Assembly: GCF_963082655.1 (NCBI RefSeq)
Contig: NC_081552.1
Span: forward strand, 8,603,448-8,667,447
Direction of reading: 5' to 3'
DNA length: 64,000 bases
DNA from: Stomoxys calcitrans
Taxonomy: Eukaryota; Arthropoda; Insecta; Diptera; Muscidae
Positions 22,525-32,689 of this stretch are shown here, piece after piece; within the stretch, counting starts at the first letter, position 1; each line of letters opens with the position of its first letter. Both the position numbers and the translations under genes were made by a program. The notes under the pieces are model-generated. The model did no database searches. It was not told the origin of the DNA and saw nothing but the letters and a program-made list of their open reading frames with translations.

Positions 22525-23193
22525 ATTTACAAAATTTCCGCCAAATCGGATGGGAATTGCGCCCTCTAGCGGCTCAAGAAGTCAAGATACAAGATCGGTT
22601 TATATGGCTGCTATACCAGGTTATGAACAGATTTGAACCATACTTGGCACAGTTGTTGGCAGTGATAGCAAAACACTACGTGCAAAATTACAGCCAACTC
22701 AGATAAGAATTGCGCCCTCTAAAAGCTGAAGAAATCAAGACACAAGATCGGTTTATTGACAGCTTTATTAGGTTATGGACCGATTTAAACCATACTTCGC
22801 ATAGTTGTTGGAAGTGATACCAAAACACCATTTGCGAAATATGAGTCAAATCGGAATAGAATTGCGCACTCCAGAGGCTAAAGAAGTCTAGACCCAAAAT
22901 CGGTTTATATGGCAGCTATATCAAAACGTACACCGATTTCACCCACTTACAATCCCAACCGACCTACACGAATAAAAAGTATTTGTGCAAAATTCCAAAA
23001 GAATAGTTTTACTCCTTCGAAAGTTAGCGTGCTTTCGACAAACAGGCGGACGGACATGGCTAGATCGACTTCAAATGTCATGACGATCAAGAATATATAT
23101 ACTTTATGGGGTCTTAGATGCATATTTCGAGGTGTTACAAACAGTAAGGCGAAATTAGTATGCCCCCATCCTATGGTGGAGGGCATAAAAATA
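22525..23193 (-). mobile_element. Family A element, 3' truncated, minus orientation
   Basis: Inverted units (GCGCCCTCTAGCGGCTCAAG, GATCGGTTTATATGGC), the inverted head box (AAGAATATATATACTTTATG) and CCTATGGTGGAGGGCATAA at the right edge. The 3' hairpin end expected on the left is missing. Confidence 0.75.
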
Positions 23194-23214
23194 ATCTATA
23201 ATAAGAACAAAAAA

Positions 23215-23440
23215 TAAAATCACCGAAATCGGACATAACTTGTGGCTTCCGGGGGCTCAAGAAGTCAAATCAGGAGATCGGTTTATATGGGAGCTACATC
23301 AGGTTATGCACTGATTTAGACCGTATTTAGCACAGTTTTTGGAAGCCATAATAGAACACTACATGCAAAATTTCAGCCAAATCGCTTGAAAGGGCTCAAG
23401 TAGTCAAATCGTGAGATCGGTTTATATGGGAGCTACCAGC
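23215..23440 (-). mobile_element. Family D internal fragment
   Basis: Two inverted D units (GATCGGTTTATATGGGAGCT twice), cut off at about 23440 by a family B head (GAACCGGGCCCGCTCCGCTG). Confidence 0.6.
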
Positions 23441-24432
23441 CGAACCGGGCCCGCTCCGCTGCGCCTTCTATAAGTATCTAATATCTTTTCAGGGTGGGGA
23501 CACTTCGCCCTGAATGCGGATACCGAATGCGGCGAGAACATCGGACAAAGCGGTGTTTATCCTTTCTTAATGTTGGAGACATTTGCGAGGAACAATGCCA
23601 CGCATGGTCATTTCCCCTAAAATTTTTCCCAAAGAGGTGTCGCACTGCGGGACGCCGTTCGGACTTGGCTATAAAAAAGGTCCTTTATCATTGTGTTTAA
23701 ACTTGAATCGGAAAGCACTCATTGGTGTGTGAGAATTTGCCCCTTCTCGGTTCCTGGTGGTAATGTTCTTCCTAGGGTAATGTTCTCATAAGGGGATGGA
23801 TGGCACCTCAGATACTTCGACTCAAATATGGATATCAAATTCGAATTTAAACGGTCAGTGCATAGCCAAATCAAAGGAATTTGGAAGTGCCCGTTAAATT
23901 GAGCCCCATTTTGCCATGGCCGGTAAATATGAACCGTTTTGAGGGTGATTTGGGTCTGAAAATAGAAATCAAATTCCTTCTTTATTCCCAACGGAAATTA
24001 AGCTCAGTTTTGTGGAGTGCTTAGGGCGTACCCTAAAACATTGGCTCCAAAATTGGGTATAAAATTCGTTTTCTACTCTAAAATACCTTTCATTTGAGTC
24101 CCATATTGTCATAATGGGTCAAATAAACCATTTGACGTATATTTAGGAGGAAAACCGCCACCTAGACTGAACGCAAATTTTAATGTCATATTTGTAATCT
24201 TCTCCACTTTTTTTTTTTTTTTTGGTTAGTACTTTTTGGGTAAGGGGGAGGGTCCGCCCCCAACCGATATCAAAAAATTATATAGCCTATGCTTCCTTCC
24301 AGACCAACCTACACAATATGTGAAAATTTCAAGGTAATCGGTTCAGCCGTTTTTGAGTCTATACGGAACAAGCTAACAAACCGACAGACAAACAAACAAA
24401 AAACAACCACAAATTGAATTTTTTATATATTA
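23441..24432 (+). mobile_element. Family B element interrupted by a SINE
   Basis: B head at 23445-23470, SINE relic at about 23505-23770, then degenerate B units (CATTTGAGTCCCATATTGTC), GGTAAGGGGGAGGGTCCGCC, GTAATCGGTTCAGCCGTTTT and an AAAC-rich tail ending in ATATATTAA. The next B copy begins immediately after this tail. Confidence 0.65.
23505..23770 (+). mobile_element. tRNA-derived SINE, degenerate copy
   Basis: GGCGAGAACATCGGACAAAG, CCAAAGAGGTGTCGCACTGC, GGACGCCGTTCGGACTTGGC and TTGAATCGGAAAGCACTCAT match the body of the intact SINE at 60099-60407. The tRNA-like head is badly eroded. Confidence 0.75.
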
Positions 24433-25342
24433 ACTAGCTGACCCGGGCCCGCTCCGCTGCGCCTTCTTTTACTTTATATGGAACAAAAGTTTCCTTGGAA
24501 TTTTCGACAATTAAAGATCTTTTAGTGAAATACCATGCAAACTTGACTAACAGTTTAACAATATAAGTGCCTTTATCTGAATCCCATATGATCTTTATTG
24601 GTCTACGAATTTAAGTTCGGATTCTTAAAATACTTCATTTTAGCCCGATATTCTCATGACGTCTGATTTTGTGGTGTTTTCGGGGGAGAGGTGGTCCCTC
24701 CCTGAAAAATATCAGCCCTGAAAAAATATCAGCATCGTGCTCTTCTCTCAAATACCATTTATTTAAACCCCACATTGCCATTGGCTTAAGAGGAGTTTAT
24801 AGGATGTGGGGTCCTTTGGGGGTGTTTTGGGAAAGGGGTAGTGACCTAAATATATGGTCCTAAATTTGGATGCCAAATATGTATTCTACTCCCAAATACC
24901 TTTATTTGAGCCCCATATTGCGATGGTCACTAAAAACTTGCTTTTTGTGGGGTATTTTGGGAAAGGGGTGTACCCCCAGAAACGTGGTCCCACATTTGGA
25001 TATCAGATTCGTATTTTACTCGCAAATACCTTTCATTTGAGTCCCATATTGCCATGGTCGGTAAATATGTCCGATTTAGGGGTGTTTTGGGGCTTGGGGT
25101 GGTCTCCCTATCACTTTGTTGTACTTCCGAAAATTGGATACCAAATTTTTATTTTTAGGGTACTATATGAAAGCACACAAAATTTCGCTTAAATCGCACC
25201 ACCCATCTCAGAGATCTGGCGTTTCTGAAAATAAGGAAAAGGGGGAGGGTCCGCTCCCCCCCCCCCCCCCCCCCCCTTTCAGATATCAAAAAATTGTGTA
25301 CCCTATTTTCACCACGGGGTCATTATGGACTATCTGCGAAAA
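24433..25342 (+). mobile_element. Family B element, 3' truncated
   Basis: Head AACTAGCTGACCCGGGCCCG, CTCCGCTGCGCCTTC; units at a spacing of about 130 bp (ACTCCCAAATACC at 24890 and ACTCGCAAATACC at 25020); then GGGGGAGGGTCCG followed by a run of 21 C (25256-25276). It stops at GGTCATTATGGACT, where a family A copy begins, without its AAAC tail. Confidence 0.72.
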
Positions 25343-26602
25343 TTTCTAATTTCGTCATTCTGATTGTAACTACTCGAAATATTCGTCTGAGACCCCATAA
25401 AGTATATATATTCTTGATCGTCGTGAAATTTTATGTCGATCTAGCCATGTCCGTCCGTCTGTCCGTCCGTCCGTCTGTCTGTCGAAAGCACGCTAACTTC
25501 CGAAGGAGTAAAGCTAGCCGCTTGCACAAATACTTCTTATTAGTGTAGGTCGGTTGGTATTGTAAATGGGCCATATCGGTCCATGTTTTGTTATAGCTGC
25601 CATATAAACCGATCTTGGGTCTTGACTTCTTGAGCCTCTAGAGTGCGCAATTCTTATCCGATTGAAATGAAATTTTGCACGACGTGTTTTGTTATAACAT
25701 CCAACAAATGTGCCACGTATGGTTTAAATCGGTCCATAACCTGATATAGCTGCCATATAAATTGATCTTGGGTCTTGACTTCTTGAGCCTCTAGAGGGCG
25801 CAATTCTTATCCGAATGGAATGGAATTTCGCACGACGTGATTCGTTATTGTATCCAACAACTGTGCCCAGTATGGTTTAAATCGGTTCATAACCTGATAT
25901 AGCTGCCATATAAACCGATCTGGGGTCTTGACTTCTTGAGCCTCTAGAGTGCGCAATTCTTATCCGATTGGAATGAAATTTTGCACAACGTGTTTTGTTA
26001 CGATATCCAACAACTGTGCAAAGTATGGTTCAAATCGGTCCATAACCTTATATAGCTGTCATATAAACCGATCTTGGGTCTTGACTTCTTGAGCCTCTAG
26101 AGTGCGCAATTCTTATCCAATTTGAATGAATTTTGCCACGTAGGATTTTGTTATGATATCCAACAACTGTGCCAAGTATGGTTCAAATCGGTATATAACC
26201 TGATATAGCTGCCATATAAACCGATCTGGGATCTTGACTTCTTGAGCCTCTAGAGGTCGCAATTATTATCCGATTTGCCTGAAATTTTGTACGACGAATT
26301 CTTTCATGACCATCAACATACGTGTTTATTATGGTCTGAATCGGTCCATAGCCCGATACAGCTCCCATATAAATCGATCTCTCTATTTTACTTTTTGAGC
26401 TCACAAAGAGCGCAATTCTTATTCGAATTGGCTGACATTTTACACAGGTCTCCAGGTCTCGCTCTAATAGCAGAGCAAATCTTTTCTTATATCCTTTTTT
26501 TTGCATAAGAAGAGATGCCGGGAAAAGAACTCGACAAATGCGATCCATGGTGGAGGGTATATAAGATTCGGCCCTTCCGAACTTAGCACGCTTTTACTTG
26601 TT
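25343..26602 (+). mobile_element. Family A element lacking its first bases
   Basis: It begins at TTTCGTCATTCTGATTGTAA, so the TATACCCTCCACCAT tip is gone. The head box, five units and terminal module follow, then ATGGTGGAGGGTATATAAGA, a mutated hairpin (TTCGGCCCTTCCGAA) and TTTTACTTGTT. The hairpin mutation (GG to TT) and lost tip suggest an immobile copy. Confidence 0.8.
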
Positions 26603-27199
26603 ATATATAAGAAGATGACTGACTACCCTGGATAGAAAGATGTTACGAGCTGTTGTTGAAACATTTCAAAATTATTTGCTTTTAGACAGTAAAAAATAGT
26701 GCCCTGTATTGAATATATTGACGCTTTGATAAAGATAATAAATGGAAAACTTCTAGCAGTGGTAGTTCGAAATGTTAGCGAAAATGTAGTCATAAATTAC
26801 AATTGAAGCTAAATATATTACTAGCTAAGGATAGATAAATCATTATTCTTTTTATTTTACTATTTTCCTAGCTATCAGTAGTTGGTTATAAATGTTAAAA
26901 TTCTTAACTTGCAAATTATTTTAAAACTGCTATAATTTTATTTTAAAATCTTTTAATGCTGTATTTTTGCTCTTTTTATATTCTTATATCTGCTTATAAC
27001 CTACAAACTAGTCTAATGTAAAGAAATCCGAAAATACAGACTCTTTTGTATCAATATTCGTTTTGCAGCATACTTTGGTTCTGGCCACCATTTTTATTAC
27101 CATATTTACTGCTTCAATTCCGTTACATACAACAGGGATGCTATTCTTCCCAACTCTTTTTCTAGAGTATATCTCAAGGCGTTTTGCAAATTGGTTTGT
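26603..27199. other. 3' flank of the receptor gene
   Basis: AT-rich, no ORFs and no recognised repeats. It probably holds the 3' UTR and downstream flank of the minus-strand receptor gene that stops at 27200. Confidence 0.55.
27093..27098 (-). terminator. Candidate polyadenylation signal AATAAA
   Basis: TTTATT on the plus strand is AATAAA on the receptor's strand, about 100 bases past its stop codon. Such words are common in AT-rich DNA, so this is only plausible; a longer 3' UTR using a later signal is equally possible. Confidence 0.35.
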
Positions 27200-29350
27200 C
27201 TACACATTGGTTTGAGTTTGTGTTTTTTCCATCTCGTTCCCAGGCTGATGATTTACGGCCAAAGTGATTTTTTCACCCTCCTTTGTTGCGGCGGTACACA
27301 CAATATCACCATTGACTTCCCTTTTCGATTTATTGTTGCTATTGGACGATTTGTCAGTGGCTGTGGTGGCGGTTGAGGCCGAGGTTCCCGATGATGAACC
27401 CCCTCCACTATTATGGACAATGGTTGGAGCTAGAAAGCAATTGTTTTGCGGTGTTGGCCCAGCCCTGGGTATGGACATTCGTCGCGAGCCCTTTCGCTTA
27501 TTCAATGCACTTCCACTACGTTTGTGGGTGACAACACTATTTTCGTTGATCAACTGGGCCTCTACCTCATGGCTGGTAACACAGCTGAATGCCTTGGTAA
27601 ATGATTTGCGGAAATTGTCACTCAGAAAAGCATAAAGTATGGGATTCATGGCCGAGTTGGAATAGGCTAAACAACCGAACAGCAATATTAGCAGAATTTC
27701 CAGACGAGTCAATTCCTTGTGACCCACAAAGGAGTTGATCAACGACACTTGTGACACCCAATGTGGCAACCAGCAGAGTATGTACACCGTGATGACCGTC
27801 AGCACCAAACGTGTCACTTTGCGGTGCGAACGTTTCTTCTCCTTGGACTTGTGCTTCTGCTGGACACTGTGCAGCTTGCGTATCACCAAATAGTAGAACA
27901 CCAGAATGAAGCACAAAGGGGTGGCAAAGCCCAGCAGGAATGTGTAGAGTATAAAGGTGGTACCTGAGTGCTTCTTGTACACCTCCGGCCAGTCAATGTT
28001 ACAGGAGTAGTTGATGCCATCTTCTTGGCGCACTGTGCTGGCAAAGAGAATCACCGGCATCATAAGCACGGCCGAGGTGACCCAGGCTATCACGGAGACC
28101 AACTTTGCAATGCGTATCGTTCGATACCGTGGCGATTCGATGGGATGACACACCGCCAGATATCTATCGGCGGCCATTATCAGCAGGAATATGGATGAAG
28201 TAAACTGAGTTATGGAGGTGCTTACCATGTAGGCCTTGCACACAAATTCACCAAATTTCCAACTGCATATACGCATGGTGTACAGCAGAAAGGGGATACC
28301 TATGAGGAAGCACTCATCAGCTATGGCCAAATTTAAGATATAAATATTTGTGACAGTTTGCATTTTGGAGAAACGAAAAACCACCCATATCACCAAGGTG
28401 TTGCCAAATAGACCCACCACACATACCACTGAATAGAGAGCCACTGTAAAGACATGAGCCAATGAGTTGCTACTTTGAAGACACTCCTCATGGAAAGTTA
28501 TCTCCTCATAGTTCTCTGTATGATTAAAATCCCAAGCCATGGCAGTGGATTCACTGCCTACATGGCTAATTGCCGTTGCGGCTATGATAGTGGAGGCGAA
28601 GCTCTTTGTTGGGCCAGTGGTTGATGTTGCATAATCTCTATCCACCGTAGGGAGGTCATGTCCTGTTTCTGTGTGAGCTACAGCAACAACACCAGCACCC
28701 GTCCTGCTGGCTAAGCCATCCACTGCATTACGTGATGAGTTTAAGGCAACTTTAAATGCTTTGGTCTTTCCACTCTGCACAATACCATGGGTTTGGTTTA
28801 TAGTTTCATTACTTCCGAAAATATATACACCCTGGAAATCTTTGGTAAGATCACCCACAAAGTTGCTGGTAACAGCTATAGCGGCTTTTGTTTTCTCATC
28901 TCCGGTTGTTGGGTTACCATTGACAGCTGCAAATAAACCATCTCGGTGTGGTGTCCTAGCCACACTTGGTGCCATATCTGAGTTGAGTGTTGTTGGTTTC
29001 TCGAAAGCTCCCGGAGTAGACCACGTGACTGCTGTACCTAAGGTTCTGGGTTGGATGGCATGTGTCCAGGAGCAACAAAATAATAAGTTGGTGCAAATGA
29101 CAAGATACCAATAGCACCACCATGGAAGCGGTAATTGTTGAATGTAAACATGTTTCCTGTCTTGCACATTGCGTCCCATTGTGTGACTGTCTTTGGCAGG
29201 GGATGCGACTTCGATGTTTGTCTTTCTTGCATTGATGGTGCGACTAATGCACATGTCCTCCATTGCCATGCATATCCGCTTCCGACTTAGCTGTCTCACA
29301 GTGTTAGTGGAACGTGCCTCCGTTTTTGAAGTGTTTGCAAGAGTTGACAT
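27200..29350 (-). CDS. AstC-R2: Allatostatin-C / somatostatin-type receptor (class A GPCR)
   Basis: A 716-residue open frame for a rhodopsin-family receptor. Visible features are TM1 about 300-325 with GN at 316-317; LAIAD in TM2 (341-345); disulfide cysteines C371 and C450; DRY at 395-397; FILYTF in TM5 (466-471); CWLPHW in TM6 (526-531); and NSAMNPILY in TM7 (565-573). These and the loop QEDGINYSCNI (442-452) fit arthropod allatostatin-C receptors, which bind AstC peptides at the cell surface and are thought to signal through Gi/o. The text is closer to the AstC-R2 paralogue than to AstC-R1, from memory only. The N-terminus is unusually long (about 300 residues), with sequons at N181, N185, N204 and N276. 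A hydrophobic run at 77-94 behind Met58 would make a signal peptide, so Met58 may be the true start. The tail is Ser/Thr/Gly-rich and ends TNV, a possible PDZ ligand. There is no intron within the frame. Confidence 0.92.
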   Translation of the reverse strand: MSTLANTSKTEARSTNTVRQLSRKRICMAMEDMCISRTINARKTNIEVASPAKDSHTMGRNVQDRKHVYIQQLPLPWWCYWYLVICTNLLFCCSWTHAIQPRTLGTAVTWSTPGAFEKPTTLNSDMAPSVARTPHRDGLFAAVNGNPTTGDEKTKAAIAVTSNFVGDLTKDFQGVYIFGSNETINQTHGIVQSGKTKAFKVALNSSRNAVDGLASRTGAGVVAVAHTETGHDLPTVDRDYATSTTGPTKSFASTIIAATAISHVGSESTAMAWDFNHTENYEEITFHEECLQSSNSLAHVFTVALYSVVCVVGLFGNTLVIWVVFRFSKMQTVTNIYILNLAIADECFLIGIPFLLYTMRICSWKFGEFVCKAYMVSTSITQFTSSIFLLIMAADRYLAVCHPIESPRYRTIRIAKLVSVIAWVTSAVLMMPVILFASTVRQEDGINYSCNIDWPEVYKKHSGTTFILYTFLLGFATPLCFILVFYYLVIRKLHSVQQKHKSKEKKRSHRKVTRLVLTVITVYILCWLPHWVSQVSLINSFVGHKELTRLEILLILLFGCLAYSNSAMNPILYAFLSDNFRKSFTKAFSCVTSHEVEAQLINENSVVTHKRSGSALNKRKGSRRMSIPRAGPTPQNNCFLAPTIVHNSGGGSSSGTSASTATTATDKSSNSNNKSKREVNGDIVCTAATKEGEKITLAVNHQPGNEMEKTQTQTNV

Positions 29351-29364
29351 GGTGTGGGCCGCAT
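29296..29364 (-). other. Overlapping upstream ORF of the receptor mRNA
   Basis: If the acceptor at 29368 is used, the first AUG in the exon is at 29364, 14 bases before the receptor Met1 and out of frame. It encodes 22 codons (starting MRPTPCQLL) and ends at a TGA overlapping receptor codons 18-19. Scanning ribosomes that use it would bypass Met1, which would favour a later start such as Met30, Met33 or Met58. Seen directly; the function is inference. Confidence 0.5.
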
Positions 29365-29367
29365 TAT

Positions 29368-29390
29368 CTGTAAATTAAGTAAGATTGACA
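29368..29390 (-). promoter_or_regulatory. Candidate 3' splice acceptor before the receptor exon
   Basis: On the minus strand TGTCAATCTTACTTAATTTA is followed by CAG, then the exon ATAATGCGG. A pyrimidine-leaning stretch and CAG immediately upstream of the start region fit an intron 3' end, so at least one 5' exon should lie beyond 29390, possibly beyond the 29-bp satellite. Confidence 0.55.
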
Positions 29391-29719
29391 TTTTAATTAG
29401 TTTTTCCCATAAATGCAAGAATATATGCTAAACATTTTTGCTTGGAGTGAGAACCGCTTTTAACGATACATAAAAAAAGTTCAAGAGCCAGTTGTGTTAA
29501 ATAATTGCGCTTGTGGTTTCTTTAATTACTTTATTTGATAAGGAAAATAAAACAAAACCACAATCCATCGAACATAACACAAACAATAGTAAAAAAACTA
29601 TTCGTAATTATCAACTGAAAAACTGCAGAAAGGGAAAATGCACTTGTGAACAGTTTTTTGGGAAGTTTTTCTGGGATTCTGCAATTTTAGACAGTAATAA
29701 TAATTATCTTTTAAAAATA
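29391..29719. other. Receptor 5' flank or intron
   Basis: AT-rich sequence between the candidate acceptor and the satellite. An 83-codon frame at 29513-29764 runs into the satellite's degenerate edge and has no recognised motif. Confidence 0.45.
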
Positions 29720-32680
29720 TTTGAGACACATTTATCATGGAATAAAAGTCGGGGACATGTTTAAAAAAAAAAAAGTTTATTGTTGGAGACACATTTTCTA
29801 TAGAAAAAATGTCGGAGACACATTTTCTATAGAAAAAATGTCGGAGACACATTTTCTATAGAAAAAATGTCGGAGACACATTTTCTATAGAAAAAATGTC
29901 GGGGACACATTTTCTATAGAAAAAATGTCGGAGACACATTTTCTATAGAAAAAATGTCGGAGACACATTTTCTATAGAAAAAATGTCGGAGACACATTTT
30001 CTATAGAAAAAATGTCGGAGACACATTTTCTATAGAAAAAATGTCGGAGACACATTTTCTATAGAAAAAATGTCGGAGACACATTTTCTATAGAAAAAAT
30101 GTCGGAGACACATTTTCTATAGAAAAAATGTCGGAGACACATTTTCTATAGAAAAAATGTCGGAGACACATTTTCTATAGAAAAAATGTCGGAGACACAT
30201 TTTCTATAGAAAAAATGTCGGAGACACATTTTCTATAGAAAAAATGTCGGAGACACATTTTCTATAGAAAAAATGTCGGAGACACATTTTCTATAGAAAA
30301 AATGTCGGAGACACATTTTCTATAGAAAAAATGTCGGAGACACATTTTCTATAGAAAAAATGTCGGAGACACATTTTCTATAGAAAAAATGTCGGAGACA
30401 CATTTTCTATAGAAAAAATGTCGGAGACACATTTTCTATAGAAAAAATGTCGGAGACACATTTTCTATAGAAAAAATGTTCGAGAAACATTTTCTATAGA
30501 AAAAATGTCGGAGACACATTTTCTATAGAAAAAATGTCGGAGACACATTTTCTATAGAAAAAATGTCGGAGACACATTTTCTATAGAAAAAATGTCGGAG
30601 ACACATTTTCTATAGAAAAAATGTCGGAGACACATTTTCTATAGAAAAAATGTCGGAGACACATTTTCTATAGAAAAAATGTCGGAGACACATTTTCTAT
30701 AGAAAAAATGTCGGAGACACATTTTCTATAGAAAAAATGTCGGAGACACATTTTCTATAGAAAAAATGTCGGAGACACATTTTCTATAGAAAAAATGTCG
30801 GAGACACATTTTCTATAGAAAAAATGTCGGAGACACATTTTCTATAGAAAAAATGTCGGAGACACATTTTCTATAGAAAAAATGTCGGAGACACATTTTC
30901 TATAGAAAAAATGTCGGAGACATATTTTCTATAGAAAAAATGTCGGAGACACATTTTCTATAGAAAAAATGTCGGAGACACATTTTCTATAGAAAAAATG
31001 TCGGAGACACATTTTCTATAGAAAAAATGTCGGAGACACATTTTCTATAGAAAAAATGTCGGAGACACATTTTCTATAGAAAAAATGTCGGAGACACATT
31101 TTCTATAGAAAAAATGTCGGAGACACATTTTCTATAGAAAAAATGTCGGAGACACATTTTCTATAGAAAAAATGTCGGAGACACATTTTCTATAGAAAAA
31201 ATGTCGGAGACACATTTTCTATAGAAAAAATGTTCGAGAAACATTTTCTATAGAAAAAATGTCGGAGACACATTTTCTATAGAAAAAATGTCGGAGACAC
31301 ATTTTCTATAGAAAAAATGTCGGAGACACATTTTCTATAGAAAAAATGTCGGAGACACATTTTCTATAGAAAAAATGTTCGAGAAACATTTTCTATAGAA
31401 AAAATGTCGGAGACACATTTTCTATAGAAAAAATGTCGGAGACACATTTTCTATAGAAAAAATGTCGGAGACACATTTTCTATAGAAAAAATGTCGGAGA
31501 CACATTTTCTATAGAAAAAATGTCGGAGACACATTTTCTATAGAAAAAATGTCGGAGACACATTTTCTATAGAAAAAATGTCGGAGACATATTTTCTATA
31601 GAAAAAATGTCGGAGACACATTTTCTATAGAAAAAATGTCGGAGACATATTTTCTATAGAAAAAATGTCGGAGACACATTTTCTATAGAAAAAATGTCGG
31701 AGACACATTTTCTATAGAAAAAATGTCGGAGACACATTTTCTATAGAAAAAATGTCGGAGACACATTTTCTATAGAAAAAATGTCGGAGACACATTTTCT
31801 ATAGAAAAAATGTCGGAGACACATTTTCTATAGAAAAAATGTCGGAGACACATTTTCTATAGAAAAAATGTCGGAGACACATTTTCTATAGAAAAAATGT
31901 CGGAGACACATTTTCTATAGAAAAAATGTCGGAGACACATTTTCTATAGAAAAAATGTCGGAGACACATTTTCTATAGAAAAAATGTCGGAGACACATTT
32001 TCTATAGAAAAAATGTCGGAGACACATTTTCTATAGAAAAAATGTCGGAGACACATTTTCTATAGAAAAAATGTCGGAGACACATTTTCTATAGAAAAAA
32101 TGTCGGAGACACATTTTCTATAGAAAAAATGTCGGAGACACATTTTCTATAGAAAAAATGTCGGAGACACATTTTCTATAGAAAAAATGTCGGAGACACA
32201 TTTTCTATAGAAAAAAATGTCGGAGACACATTTTCTATAGAAAAAATGTCGGAGACACATTTTCTATAGAAAAAATGTCGGAGACACATTTTCTATAGAA
32301 AAAATGTCGGAGACACATTTTCTATAGAAAAAATGTCGGAGACACATTTTCTATAGAAAAAATGTCGGAGACACATTTTCTATAGAAAAAATGTCGGAGA
32401 CACATTTTCTATAGAAAAAATGTCGGAGACACATTTTCTATAGAAAAAATGTCGGAGACACATTTTCTATAGAAAAAATGTCGGAGACACATTTTCTATA
32501 GAAAAAATGTCGGAGACACATTTTCTATAGAAAAAATGTCGGAGACACATTTTCTATAGAAAAAAATGTCGGAGACACATTTTCTATAGAAGAAATGTCG
32601 GAGACACATTTTCTATAGAAGAAATGTCAGAGACACATTTTCTAAAGAAAAAATGTCGGAGACACATTTTCTATAGGAAA
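29720..32680. repeat. 29-bp tandem satellite, about 100 units
   Basis: Regular units from 29782 to 32680 at an exact 29-bp step: GTCGGAGACACATTTT, then CTATAG, then AAAAAAT. The interval holds 99 steps plus a last partial unit; two units near 32210 and 32560 carry one extra A. Variants are rare: GTTCGAGAAACATT at 30478, 31232 and 31377 (unit offsets 24, 50 and 55), and a CATATT variant at 30913, 31580 and 31638. Units are eroded at both edges, to the left from 29720 (GAGACACATTTATCATGG) and to the right from about 32580, as expected from unequal exchange. Each unit carries the perfect 14-bp palindrome TTTTCTATAGAAAA. Confidence 0.98.
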
Positions 32681-32689
32681 CTCTTCAAC

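Noticed and set aside
27264..28198. Plus-strand ORFs opposite the receptor gene (27264-27635, 27761-27967, 27968-28198)
   Set aside because: They are antisense shadows of the conserved GPCR frame, without any protein motif.
29598..29852. Minus-strand ORF of 84 codons reading into the satellite
   Set aside because: Its N-terminal part is translated repeat (29 bp is not a multiple of 3, so stops recur about every 87 bases). There is no coding evidence.
29782..32680. CRISPR-like array of 29-bp repeats
   Set aside because: The repeats are directly contiguous with no spacers, in a fly-type genome. It is a satellite.
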